From contig JAHKVW010000057.1 in NCBI GenBank assembly GCA_020624805.1, positions 1 to 39,803 on the forward strand: DNA of 39,803 bases. Reading direction: 5' to 3'. The stretch comes from a bacterium. Its GTDB lineage: Bacteria; Bacillota; Clostridia; Oscillospirales; Acutalibacteraceae. The notes beneath the pieces were generated by a model. The model did no database searches, was not told where the DNA came from, and saw nothing but the letters and a program-made list of their open reading frames with translations. A program made the position numbers and the translations under genes. How positions within the stretch are numbered: position 1 is the stretch's first letter; each line of letters begins with the position of its first letter. Positions 1 through 7,226 of the stretch are shown piece after piece.

Positions 1-1
1 C

Positions 2-499
2 ATCTTTCACGGCAACAGTAAAGAAACGCTGACCAAAGGAGCCGTACACATGGCATTCACCTCTTTTCCCATCGGCGGCGAATCATCCCACTCTGTAGTC
101 TCCGCTCATACGGCGTATCCGGGAAAGCGTTTCTTCGACAGGCTTACAGAGGTGGAGATCGGCGATCATTTTTCCGTTACCGTCCTTGGAGAGACACTCA
201 ACTACAAAGTTGTGGATATAAAGGTTGTTCTGCCCTCTGAAACACAGTATTTCGAGGTGCAGAAAGGAAGAGATTTGGTCACGCTCGTTACCTGTACGCC
301 GTACTCGGTGAATACGCACCGACTCTTGGTGACGGGCGAGCGTGACAACTCGCCGACCGATATGATCGAAGCGGAACCCGAAGTAAAGCGTTTCAATTCA
401 ACATTTTCGCTGATTTGGGGTGTTGTTCCGCTCGTGACGGCGATCATATTCGTAACGGTTATCCTGATACGAAAACGGAGGAAACGTCATGAAACGTAA
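2..499 (+). CDS. Class C sortase, C-terminal part (5' end outside window)
   Basis: The reading frame is open from the window edge, so the first in-frame ATG at 50 is internal and the true start lies upstream. Sortases are membrane transpeptidases that cut a sorting signal and join the protein to pilin subunits or cell wall. Visible class C landmarks are the GNSKETLTKGAVH stretch before the core, the catalytic His in SAHTAYPGKRFF, and the catalytic Cys in TLVTCTPYSVNTHRLLV with its downstream Arg. A C-terminal hydrophobic segment followed by RKRRKRH anchors the protein with a basic cytoplasmic tail, as is usual for pilin-polymerising sortases. The stop overlaps the next sortase gene by 11 bp, so the two are translationally coupled. 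Pilin genes would be expected upstream, outside the window. Confidence 0.9.
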   Translation: MFHGNSKETLTKGAVHMAFTSFPIGGESSHSVVSAHTAYPGKRFFDRLTEVEIGDHFSVTVLGETLNYKVVDIKVVLPSETQYFEVQKGRDLVTLVTCTPYSVNTHRLLVTGERDNSPTDMIEAEPEVKRFNSTFSLIWGVVPLVTAIIFVTVILIRKRRKRHET

Positions 500-1250
500 G
501 ATCTGCGCCGTTATTTCCGTCATCCTGATCATTACAAGCATCGTTGTGTTTGCTTATCCCGATATCAGTAAAATGGAGAACCAAAAGAAAAATGATGAGA
601 TCACCGAACGGTTCGATCATGTTGCTGATGATGTGCAGGACGGCAGCCGTGAAGAGTCGGAAGATAACGGCGAAGTCAATGAGGACGGTTATCTGATCGA
701 TGATAACGGCGTTATTATCTCCGAAAATCCTGTGGTATATCAGGCGGATATCGACAGACTCTATGCCGATAGCTTAGCATATAACGAACGCCTGAAGGAG
801 CATCAGGATATGGATCATACCGACTTTGCCGGTGAAGCGCTGGATCTATCCGACTACGGAATCTATGATGGCGTTTACGGATATATCACCGCTCTGTCGA
901 TTGATCTGAACGCGCCGATCTACTTGGGCGCACGTGAGGACAATATGGCTAGGGGTGCGGCGCATTTGATGAATACCTCGCTCCCGACAGGCGGCAAGAG
1001 TACCAATGTTGCGTTAGCCGGTCACACCGGTTATTTCGGCAGGATCGTGTTTGACAATATTCCTTATCTTGATGAGGGTGACAGCGTAAGTATCACAACC
1101 TATTTCGGTACTCTGAATTATAAGGTTATTTCTAAAAAAGAAATATTATCAACCGAAACCAACGATATCTATGTTGTTAAAGGCAAAGACCTGCTCACCT
1201 GCGCAAGTATGGGCAAAACACGCTATCAGGTAACGTGCGAGAGAATATAA
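489..1250 (+). CDS. Second sortase, N-terminally anchored, class C-like
   Basis: This 253-aa sortase starts inside the end of the preceding sortase gene. Residues 5-22 form an N-terminal membrane anchor. A long acidic linker (about 45-115) precedes the sortase core (about 135-253). Active-site residues are visible: His179 in LAGHTGYFGR, Cys238 in KDLLTCASMG and a following Arg245 or Arg252. The motif GAAHLMNTSLPTGGKSTN resembles class C enzymes, but there is no C-terminal membrane segment and the Cys motif lacks the class C TPYG continuation. It may therefore be a housekeeping or accessory ligase partner to the upstream polymerase; this is inference. A possible substrate with an SPKTG signal lies at 23613. 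Confidence 0.85.
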   Translation: MKRKICAVISVILIITSIVVFAYPDISKMENQKKNDEITERFDHVADDVQDGSREESEDNGEVNEDGYLIDDNGVIISENPVVYQADIDRLYADSLAYNERLKEHQDMDHTDFAGEALDLSDYGIYDGVYGYITALSIDLNAPIYLGAREDNMARGAAHLMNTSLPTGGKSTNVALAGHTGYFGRIVFDNIPYLDEGDSVSITTYFGTLNYKVISKKEILSTETNDIYVVKGKDLLTCASMGKTRYQVTCERI

Positions 1251-1255
1251 TAATT

Positions 1256-1283
1256 GGGGTGCTGACGAAATCATCAGCACCCC
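1256..1283 (+). terminator. Hairpin after the sortase pair
   Basis: A perfect 10-bp stem (GGGGTGCTGA with TCAGCACCCC) and an 8-nt loop start 6 bp after the sortase stop. No T-run follows, so it may act as a transcript 3' end stabiliser or a factor-dependent terminator. Confidence 0.5.
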
Positions 1284-1420
1284 GGAATTCAAATTCAAAA
1301 TCGAGATTATATAATCTCAATTCACTTAATTACGATTTAATTATTTAACTACCCGAACGTAATTATCAATATCATGAGTAATGACAAGCGACAAATGAAC
1401 ATTCCCTTATTGGCTTTCTC

Positions 1421-1453
1421 TTTCCCTTAAAAACACAGTGATTTTAAGGGAAA
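1421..1453. other. Perfect 12-bp inverted repeat upstream of the DUF3789 gene
   Basis: TTTCCCTTAAAA and TTTTAAGGGAAA are separated by 9 nt, forming an A/T-rich hairpin 40 bp before the small ORF at 1493. Its ends are A/T tracts, so it could be a bidirectional terminator or an operator. A second short palindrome (GAGATTATATAATCTC) lies near 1303-1318. The rest of 1284-1492 shows no ORF. Confidence 0.45.
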
Positions 1454-1492
1454 TTTGGTAAATATAGAACTATTTAAGATAGGAGAACATAG

Positions 1493-1597
1493 ATGTTAGG
1501 CTTTTTCATCGGTCTCTTTGTCGGAGGCTTTATTGGAGTTGCCGTGATGTGCCTTATGGCGGTCGCTGGTGATTCAGACAAACATAATCACCACTAA
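1493..1597 (+). CDS. DUF3789-type 34-aa membrane peptide
   Basis: This ORF encodes a 34-aa peptide beginning MLGFFIGLFVGGFIG, a single glycine-rich membrane helix followed by a short polar His-rich tail (DSDKHNHH). This matches, from memory, the tiny DUF3789 proteins found mostly in conjugative elements and plasmids of Firmicutes; their function is unknown. An AGGAGAA ribosome binding site sits at 1481-1487, correctly spaced from the ATG. Its presence supports reading the left part of the window as mobile-element cargo. Downstream, 1598-1678 holds only a few remnant codons after another AGGAG and no credible gene. Confidence 0.75.
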   Translation: MLGFFIGLFVGGFIGVAVMCLMAVAGDSDKHNHH

Positions 1598-1678
1598 TAT
1601 AAAGAAGGAGTGAATTGGAGGTGGTTTTACAAAATATAGCAACTTTGAATCAATCACCCATCATACACTGCCTTTAGT

Positions 1679-2830
1679 TCAACGGTTCAGGTCGAGTCGT
1701 TCTAATAAATCATACTTTTCCGTACCCGACGACATGCCCTTTGCAATGTTTTCACCTCGGAAAAGTGCGACGGTTCCGCGTGTGATATAGCGATAGATCT
1801 GATACATCCACGCAAAATGCCGCAGGAAGGGGTGCTTTTGGCTATTTTCCCAGTTCTGCTCACCTCTTGTTTGCAAAAAGCGAAACAGCCCCATTCGGCG
1901 GGCGCTGATGGTGATGTATTCCGAAGGATGTATTTCTTCCGTCAGTTTACTGCCGAAGTTACCGTAATTGAATACGGCTTCGAGCAATTCCTGCGTCGTG
2001 GCTTCTTCAGCAGAATCACACCATGTAATGGGATCAGGCAGTCCGAAATACTGCTTGCACATACTTGTCATGGTAATGGCGAGGGTTTCCAGACCCGCTT
2101 CTTGTGCGAGATACGAAAAACTGATTTTCCATATTTTGTCAGTCAAATTCGCGTGGACAAACATCATCCAGTCGATGATCTGGCGAATGCCCAAACCGCC
2201 TTGTAAATGGTGGCGCACATGATCCAGAAGGATCAGCCCGTTGACCATCTCGGGCAAAACAGGAAACCGATGATTGAACAACTCGCAGGTTCTGATATCG
2301 GGAAAGCTCTTGAGAATCAGGGGATCAATATCCCATTTCTCGTCGCTGTAACGATGGTGAAGCTCCAATACAACACCGCGTTTTGTGTAGCTGTAATCTC
2401 GATCGGTACCATGATCTGAGCAAAACTCATATTTGTTTTCTTCCATGAGCGCACGCGCTTTTTCAAAATACTCGGGCAACACCAAAAAGTCAACATCGCC
2501 CATTGAGCGCCTCAAAGGCGCGGGATAGTACATGGCGGTGGCAAACCCCTTAAGGATCACGAGAGGTATACCGGCAGTTTGAAAAAGCTGAATAAGATTT
2601 GTCTGTTCATTGAGAAGATTTAGAAAATTCGCTGTATTCTGTTTGACGGGTACTTGCCATTTTCCCGACTCCTGCGGGGGAACATAGGGCGCTGCCAGTG
2701 CAACGACCGTCTGGTCTTTCGCTTCCTGTAGCACGGCATCCCAGTCAACTCCTTCGGGAAATGACGGTTCGGTATCAAACAGCGACGCCTTGAGCAGTTC
2801 AAGGAGCGCTTGTTGATTGGTATTGATCAT
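1679..2830 (-). CDS. Nucleotidyltransferase family protein (NTP_transf_5 type)
   Basis: This 383-aa protein resembles the uncharacterised nucleotidyltransferase family PF14907. Landmarks are LVILKGFATAMYY (about 90-102), LRRSMGDVDFLV with the paired aspartates D112 and D114 expected to hold the catalytic metal, a conserved LELHHRYS, and LLDHVRHHLQGG followed by RQIIDWMMFV. The substrate is unknown; family members often occur in polysaccharide or peptide-modification loci. It is transcribed against its neighbours from its own promoter (2866-2894), with GGAGGT just before the ATG. It sits alone between small mobile-element ORFs, so it may be cargo. Function beyond nucleotidyl transfer cannot be read from the sequence. 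Confidence 0.75.
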   Translation of the reverse strand: MINTNQQALLELLKASLFDTEPSFPEGVDWDAVLQEAKDQTVVALAAPYVPPQESGKWQVPVKQNTANFLNLLNEQTNLIQLFQTAGIPLVILKGFATAMYYPAPLRRSMGDVDFLVLPEYFEKARALMEENKYEFCSDHGTDRDYSYTKRGVVLELHHRYSDEKWDIDPLILKSFPDIRTCELFNHRFPVLPEMVNGLILLDHVRHHLQGGLGIRQIIDWMMFVHANLTDKIWKISFSYLAQEAGLETLAITMTSMCKQYFGLPDPITWCDSAEEATTQELLEAVFNYGNFGSKLTEEIHPSEYITISARRMGLFRFLQTRGEQNWENSQKHPFLRHFAWMYQIYRYITRGTVALFRGENIAKGMSSGTEKYDLLERLDLNR

Positions 2831-2865
2831 GAGCGACCTCCTTCAACAAACTCTGTAACAGCATA

Positions 2866-2894
2866 ATAGTATCATACCGAATTCTAAAATGCAA
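2866..2894 (-). promoter_or_regulatory. Predicted sigma-A promoter for the nucleotidyltransferase gene
   Basis: On the minus strand TTGCAT and TACTAT are separated by 17 bp, followed 36 bp later by the start codon with a GGAGG site. The boxes are near consensus, but A/T-rich DNA produces such matches by chance. Confidence 0.5.
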
Positions 2895-2988
2895 GTGATG
2901 ATACCAATGGACACGTGAATCTAATTCTGACACAAAAATGTATAACAGACCGGAAATCATTAGGAGAGATTGAAATGGATATATAAAC

Positions 2989-3192
2989 ATGAAAAACAAT
3001 ACAGAACGTAGTGTTGGAACCAATTCAGCAGATATCCGCTGCTTTTGCGAAAAACACACTGCCGAGTACATTAACTCAGGCAGCTACATTTTAAAACGAC
3101 TCAACTATGGACGAGCTATACTTGATAAGTGTGATAAATGTGATCGCTTAGGATTTGACTTTATTCTAATAGAGAAAAATAACTGCCGATGA
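2989..3192 (+). CDS. Small Cys-rich (zinc-ribbon-like) protein of mobile-element type
   Basis: This 67-aa ORF has four cysteines arranged as two pairs (C18xC20 in IRCFCEKH and C48xxC51 in DKCDKCDRLGFD), suggesting a small zinc-binding fold. Similar short CEKH...CDKC proteins are, from memory, common in integrative elements of Clostridia; no function is established. The nearest GGAGAG is about 20 nt upstream of the ATG, so the start is uncertain. Its 3' end overlaps the two-tier hairpin at 3187-3235. It is followed by another small ORF and the serine recombinase in the same orientation. Confidence 0.55.
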   Translation: MKNNTERSVGTNSADIRCFCEKHTAEYINSGSYILKRLNYGRAILDKCDKCDRLGFDFILIEKNNCR

Positions 3193-3235
3193 TCAAGTGT
3201 GCGATTAAAATAATCGCATCATTGTCAGATCATCG
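3187..3235 (+). other. Two-tier hairpin A upstream of recombinase copy A
   Basis: The outer stem is CGATGATC (3187-3194) with GATCATCG (3228-3235). The inner stem is TGCGATTA (3200-3207) with TAATCGCA (3211-3218), closed by a 3-nt loop. The inner sequence and the following ATCATTG recur in hairpin B at 6301-6352, while the outer stem differs in sequence but keeps pairing. It may be a terminator, a recombinase-control RNA or a protein-binding cruciform. Confidence 0.6.
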
Positions 3236-3265
3236 TTATTTATATATAACAAAGGAGAGCTTGAT

Positions 3266-3427
3266 ATGAAAGCCAATATTGATTATTCAAATGACAACAA
3301 CAGGTTATTTGTAGCGTTGAAGCTGATCGAGTACATATACCACTGCGGTATGATTGAAAAATATGTATTCCGAAACATCTTGAACGAGTACGCCGACCGC
3401 GTTGATATCAGTCAGTTTCAGCAGTGA
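3266..3427 (+). CDS. 53-aa conserved small protein preceding the serine recombinase
   Basis: The 53-aa ORF starts [19 protein letters not shown] and ends in DISQFQQ, with an AAAGGAGAG site 7 nt before the ATG. Proteins of this type are, from memory, commonly found immediately upstream of large serine recombinases in clostridial integrative elements; the role is unknown and regulation of excision is only a guess. The recombinase start follows 27 bp later with its own GAAGGAG site. The pseudogene copy at 6394 has lost this small ORF, which helps show the two recombinase loci are not recent exact duplicates. Confidence 0.6.
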   Translation: MKANIDYSNDNNRLFVALKLIEYIYHCGMIEKYVFRNILNEYADRVDISQFQQ

Positions 3428-3442
3428 ATAAGTCCACCGTCG

Positions 3443-3798
3443 AAGGAGTGAAGATGATGTACGGGTATTATACCAACAGATTGAACGAGTACAGAAAAGC
3501 GGCGATCTATGCGCGTGTATCCACGGAGCATGAGGAACAGTTATCGGCTTTGGAGAACCAGAAGGACTGGTATAAGCCGATCCTTGAACAGCACCCGGAA
3601 TGGGAAATTGTAGAGATGTACGTTGATGAAGGTGTAACCGGTACCTCAGCAAAAAAGAGGAAAAATTTTTTGAGGATGATTGCTGACGCGGAGCGCGGTA
3701 AGTTCGATTTGATCCTGACCCGTGAGGTATCTAGATTTGCCAGAAATACTGTCGACACTTTGCAATATACCCGCAGCCTGAAGGCAAAGGGCGTCGAA
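3443..3798 (+). repeat. Direct repeat, copy A (recombinase N-terminus)
   Basis: This covers the ribosome binding site and the first ~115 codons of the recombinase and matches 6378-6735 with roughly 93% identity by eye. Most differences are silent codon changes. The two copies flank the YwgA/HD cassette. Confidence 0.85.
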
Positions 3799-4119
3799 GT
3801 GTATTTCATTAACGATAACATCAAAACCTTTGACGGTGACGGAGAACTGCGGCTGACGATCATGGCGACGCTCGCTCAGGATGAAAGCCGAAAGACCTCC
3901 GTTCGTGTGAAAGCAGGACAGCAGACTTCGATGGAGAACGGCGTTATCTATGGCAACGGTAACATTTTGGGCTATGACAGAGTCGGGAAGGAAATGATCA
4001 TTAATCCCGAAAAGCAAAAACTGTTAGAATGCAATGATAAAAGATTATTGACAGAGATATTTGTCCGTGATACAATAATATATAGAGACAATTATAAACA
4101 TTATATTTTACATTATTAG
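3454..4119 (+). pseudogene. Large serine recombinase, truncated after the catalytic domain (copy A)
   Basis: Large serine recombinases integrate and excise elements using a serine nucleophile. The N-terminal resolvase domain is intact: Ser23 in AAIYARVST, the [15 protein letters not shown] helix, and the [20 protein letters not shown] stretch. Homology continues through [11 protein letters not shown] and IINPEKQ to about 4015-4025, then the frame runs into unrelated A/T-rich DNA and stops at 4119. The recombinase and coiled-coil DNA-binding domains, normally about 300 more residues, are missing. The start at 3454 is preferred over an upstream in-frame GTG because GAAGGAG lies 6 nt before it. 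The truncated product should be unable to complete recombination. Confidence 0.85.
4048..4076 (+). promoter_or_regulatory. Near-consensus promoter of the YwgA/HD cassette
   Basis: TTGACA and TACAAT are separated by exactly 17 bp, located just inside the breakpoint where recombinase homology ends. It gives the cassette its own expression independent of the host site. The leader to the first start codon is about 130 nt and contains a large palindrome. Confidence 0.7.
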
Positions 4120-4147
4120 ACTTGGAATGTCAAGACTTTTTTTCGCG

Positions 4148-4180
4148 CATAATATATAATATAATATATTATATATTATG
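4148..4180. promoter_or_regulatory. 33-bp near-perfect A/T palindrome in the cassette leader
   Basis: Two 15-bp arms (CATAATATATAATAT and its exact complement) flank a 3-nt centre. It lies between the promoter and the YwgA-like start codon. The size and symmetry fit an operator or a cruciform/RNA hairpin controlling the cassette; which protein binds is unknown. Confidence 0.5.
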
Positions 4181-4212
4181 TGATTTTTGGATGAAAAGGG
4201 GATGCTGAGTGT

Positions 4213-4677
4213 ATGTGCGATTTTTTAAAGGAAGTTTATAAAAGCATTTATGATGAAACATTTGATTACTCTGTTTTGGATCATAGAATAAAACTGCAAA
4301 AAGCGGTTTACTTTTTAGAAAACATGGGCGTAACTGTAGGCGATTATAGCTTTTCGTGGAATAAGTACGGTCCTTATTCTTTAAAACTAGATAGTGAGGC
4401 TAAGAAATGTAGTGCTGAACCTGTACGTATAGTGAAATTCAGCGATAGAGCATACGAATGCTTTGAAAAGATAAAAAGATTTGTAGCAGATTGTGGCGCT
4501 TATTCAAAAAAAGAATGGGTGGAATGTATAGCATCTCTACATTATTTGCTGTATGTTATTCGTATTGATGCATCTGATGTTGTGAATGAACTAATTAAGA
4601 GAAAACCTTACTTGGATAAAGAGGATGACAACGTTAGGGCTTTTGAAATAGCAAAAACTATTCGTATAGCACTCTAA
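4213..4677 (+). CDS. YwgA-like small protein, possible antitoxin/partner of the HD hydrolase
   Basis: This 154-aa protein shows IKLQKAVYFLENMGV (about 26-40) and FSWNKYGPYSLKL (about 47-59). This KLQK...W.KYGP pattern is seen in Bacillus YwgA and also recalls the Panacea (DUF4065) antitoxin domain. In B. subtilis ywgA neighbours ywfO, an HD hydrolase, and here the next gene 25 bp downstream is an HD hydrolase too, so the pairing is conserved. I infer a partner or neutralising role, possibly antitoxin-like; this is not established. Base composition is clearly more A/T-rich than the surrounding chromosome. An AGGGGAT site about 10 nt upstream supports the chosen start. Confidence 0.7.
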   Translation: MCDFLKEVYKSIYDETFDYSVLDHRIKLQKAVYFLENMGVTVGDYSFSWNKYGPYSLKLDSEAKKCSAEPVRIVKFSDRAYECFEKIKRFVADCGAYSKKEWVECIASLHYLLYVIRIDASDVVNELIKRKPYLDKEDDNVRAFEIAKTIRIAL

Positions 4678-4702
4678 TTGCTTTAGATTTAGGGGATCAG
4701 AA

Positions 4703-6190
4703 ATGGCTTATAGAATAGAATTTGTTGATAGAATTCTTGATCCAGTCCATGGGTTTATTGATTTAACACAAGTTGAAAAAGAAATAATCGAATTGCCAAT
4801 TTTCAAGAGACTGCAGAGCCTAAAACAACTTAGTTTGACAAATTGGGTTTTCCCAGGTGCTGAACACACTCGGTATATGCACTCATTGGGAGTGATGCAT
4901 ATAGTTGATTTGATGGCAATTAACCTTCGAACAGTCGATTATCAATCATATTTTAATGACGAACAAAGACAATTACTTAGACTGGCGGGGTTGCTTCACG
5001 ATATTGGACACTATCCATTGTCTCATGTTACAGAATATGTATACCTAAGCACATTGGTTGAAGAGAATCAAAGTTTATTTGATTATAATCAACGTGTAAA
5101 AGAACAAATCGATGATTTGCAAAAATCAGATACTCGTATTCCCGACTATATGAAAGATAGGTATACTGTACCTATGCATCATGAGTATATGGGGACTGAA
5201 GTAATCAAGAACGATAACGATATTAAGCGGATTATTAATAAGTATTGTTCTTTTGTCGATATCGAAGACATTTGCGATATTATAGTTGGATGTGTAGCTC
5301 GTAAGCCAGAGATATCTGCTATGGTGCAGCTGATTCATTCTGAAGTTGATGCAGATGGCATTGACTATATAATGAGGGATGCAACATTTTCGGGTACTAG
5401 TTACGGTGGGTTTGAATTAGGCCTTTTATTTAGAAATTTAGTTGTGACCAAATATAATAACATTGATATAATAGGAATTAGACCCAAAGGAATCTCTGTA
5501 GTTGATCAGTATTTGATTAGTAAATATTTCGCATATACTCAGGTTATATTCAATAGGCATGTAGCCATTCTTGATACTATGGCGGAGATATTCACAAAGA
5601 CGCTCATCAGGCTATCAAAGAGTACATATCCCGGTGCCAAAGAATTGCTTTCTTATATTAAGAATCACAATACAAATGATGGCTATTTGAAGTTTACTGA
5701 TAGATCTTTTTGGACGCAATTAGATGCTTTGAATAAAACCGATGTTGATTTAGCGGATTATGTTTCTGCGTTTATAGTAGAAATCCATGAAAAACTACAG
5801 CATTATCAGGAGTTTGAATTCAACAAAGAATCCGAGTTTATGATTACGTCTAATGACCGTGCTAAAGTATATGAATCTATTATTGGTAAGGACATATATC
5901 ATAATTTAGATAGCAAGGAAGAAAACAGGCTAGTATTATTTCATCGCAAGGGTTTCACATCTGAAATGCCTGAAGGATTATATAGACGCAAAATTGATGA
6001 TATTAATAATGAGCCTATTACAGATGATGAATTTAAAGACTATAATACAAAACGTTTGCAAGAAGGCGTAGCTGTTATTGAGCCTGATGGAGATATTCAT
6101 TTGTTGGTCGATGACAAAAAATCGATAATGAGTTTTTTGTATAATACGAACACTTATATTTTGCGTGAATATTTAGTGGATAACAAATAG
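4703..6190 (+). CDS. SAMHD1/YwfO-like HD-domain phosphohydrolase (probable dNTPase)
   Basis: This 495-aa protein belongs to the COG1078 HD family that includes SAMHD1 and Enterococcus EF1143, which cleave dNTPs to deoxynucleoside plus triphosphate. Motifs in order are ILDPVHGFIDL, FPGAEHTRYMHSLGV (His60), AGLLHDIGHYPLSHV (His99-Asp100) and SEVDADGIDYIMRDA. In the last motif Asp218 completes the metal site, and Tyr222 and Asp226 match SAMHD1 Tyr315 and Asp319. AGGGGATC precedes the ATG. It is co-transcribed with the YwgA-like gene and ends at a strong terminator. The A/T-rich composition and its position between broken recombinases mark it as acquired cargo. A phage-defence or toxin role by dNTP depletion is inference; housekeeping nucleotide control is the alternative. 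Confidence 0.85.
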   Translation: MAYRIEFVDRILDPVHGFIDLTQVEKEIIELPIFKRLQSLKQLSLTNWVFPGAEHTRYMHSLGVMHIVDLMAINLRTVDYQSYFNDEQRQLLRLAGLLHDIGHYPLSHVTEYVYLSTLVEENQSLFDYNQRVKEQIDDLQKSDTRIPDYMKDRYTVPMHHEYMGTEVIKNDNDIKRIINKYCSFVDIEDICDIIVGCVARKPEISAMVQLIHSEVDADGIDYIMRDATFSGTSYGGFELGLLFRNLVVTKYNNIDIIGIRPKGISVVDQYLISKYFAYTQVIFNRHVAILDTMAEIFTKTLIRLSKSTYPGAKELLSYIKNHNTNDGYLKFTDRSFWTQLDALNKTDVDLADYVSAFIVEIHEKLQHYQEFEFNKESEFMITSNDRAKVYESIIGKDIYHNLDSKEENRLVLFHRKGFTSEMPEGLYRRKIDDINNEPITDDEFKDYNTKRLQEGVAVIEPDGDIHLLVDDKKSIMSFLYNTNTYILREYLVDNK

Positions 6191-6195
6191 TAGAA

Positions 6196-6236
6196 ATAGC
6201 AAAAACCGACATCGGATTGGTGTCGGTTTTTGCTAT
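6196..6236. terminator. Bidirectional intrinsic terminator of the YwgA/HD cassette
   Basis: A perfect 16-bp stem starts ATAGCAAAAACCGACA with a 9-nt loop. The stem carries A-tracts on the left and T-tracts on the right, so it can terminate from both directions. It lies 6 bp after the HD gene stop. Confidence 0.85.
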
Positions 6237-6300
6237 GTGGAATCATTTTTTCAACAAAAGAAAAACAAATACAGTTGTGGAGAACCGAGGGTACTGTCAG

Positions 6301-6352
6301 CCGAGAATCCTGATGTGCGATTGACGAAATCGCATCATTGATGGATTCTCGG
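6301..6352 (+). other. Two-tier hairpin B upstream of recombinase copy B
   Basis: The outer stem CCGAGAATCC/GGATTCTCGG is a perfect 10 bp. The inner stem TGCGATT/AATCGCA is 7 bp with a 5-nt loop. A TTTTGTT run follows. It has the same inner sequence and geometry as hairpin A (3187-3235), with a different but fully paired outer stem. Confidence 0.6.
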
Positions 6353-6377
6353 TTTTGTTATATAAAGAAGTAGAACG

Positions 6378-6735
6378 GGAAGGAGAGATGAAGATGTACG
6401 GATACTATACCAACAGGTTGAATGAGTACAGAAAAGCGGCGATCTATGCGCGTGTATCAACGGAACATGAGGAACAGCTGTCGGCTTTGGAGAACCAGAA
6501 GGACTGGTACAAGCCGATTCTTGAACAACACCCCGAATGGGACATTGTAGAGATGTACGTTGATGAAGGTGTAACCGGCACCTCAGCAAAAAAGAGGAAA
6601 AACTTTTTGAGGATGATTGCTGACGCGGAGCGCGGTAAGTTTGATCTGATTCTGACCCGTGAGGTATCCAGATTCGCCAGAAATACTGTCGACACTTTGC
6701 AGTATACCCGCAGTCTGAAGGCAAAAGGCGTCGAA
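6378..6735 (+). repeat. Direct repeat, copy B (recombinase N-terminus)
   Basis: This is the counterpart of 3443-3798. Identity ends exactly where copy B loses its interior, at codons GVE. Confidence 0.85.
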
Positions 6736-7070
6736 GGCTGAAAACGATAGAAGACGAGCTTGCGAAGCTCAAACCTCAAGAGCAGAAAGAGACGAAGCCC
6801 TGCGACCTCGATGAGAGAATCGCGCTCTTCAAATATTTTCTGATGCAGAGTATTTATTCGACTGACGACGGAAATATCCCGGAAGACATCATCAGAGCCT
6901 TCGTTTCGAAAATCATCGTGCATGAGAGCTCATTTGACTGGTATTTGCGATTTTTGCCCGAAACTCCGCCTGAGACGCTCGAAATAAGCGGAAATCGCCA
7001 AAAAAGCGCAAAAGTTTCTCCCCCATGTGACATGTTGCGCAGGCTGCTATCAGCAACAAGTAAGATTTGA
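6394..7070 (+). pseudogene. Large serine recombinase with internal deletion and frameshift (copy B)
   Basis: An AAGGAGA site and ATG start a recombinase N-terminus nearly identical to copy A, with the catalytic Ser in YARVST and REVSRFARN. After KAKGVE the frame meets a stop at 6741. In another frame, from about 6738, a typical recombinase C-terminus continues ([12 protein letters not shown], then DLDERIALFKYF, then SIYSTDDGNIPEDIIRAFVSKI) and ends at 7070. The middle, including the DNA-binding region, is deleted. The join therefore fuses the two ends out of frame and the gene is dead. A terminator follows 30 bp later. An attachment site could lie near this 3' end, but I could not identify one. 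Confidence 0.85.
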
Positions 7071-7096
7071 CAGAATAATAGTTTAACCCAATAACA

Positions 7097-7127
7097 AGGC
7101 GCTGTGATTTCGGTCACAGCGCTTTTT
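7097..7127 (+). terminator. Intrinsic terminator after the recombinase remnant
   Basis: The stem GCGCTGTGA/TCACAGCGC is a perfect 9 bp with loop TTTCGG and is followed by TTTTT. Confidence 0.85.
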
Positions 7128-7163
7128 GCGTTTCGGAAAAATGGAAGAACATATGATTTTTTG

Positions 7164-7192
7164 TTGACAGTGTTTTCATCTGATATTATAAT
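7164..7192 (+). promoter_or_regulatory. Perfect consensus sigma-A promoter for the HdeD-like gene
   Basis: TTGACA, a 17-bp spacer and TATAAT lie 35 bp before the start codon. Both hexamers are exact consensus, predicting strong constitutive expression. Confidence 0.85.
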
Positions 7193-7226
7193 AGTAGTGA
7201 CAAATTATAAGGAAAGGAGTTATTCT

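Noticed and set aside
4105..4133. Minus-strand TTGACA-17-TAAAAT promoter in the cassette leader
   Set aside because: It matches well but lies in very A/T-rich DNA and would read into the truncated recombinase with no gene to express. It is mentioned only as part of the control-region finding.
3443..6735. Composite transposon bounded by identical insertion sequences
   Set aside because: The direct repeats are recombinase gene fragments of about 350 bp that differ at roughly 7% of positions. No IS transposase or terminal inverted repeats were found.
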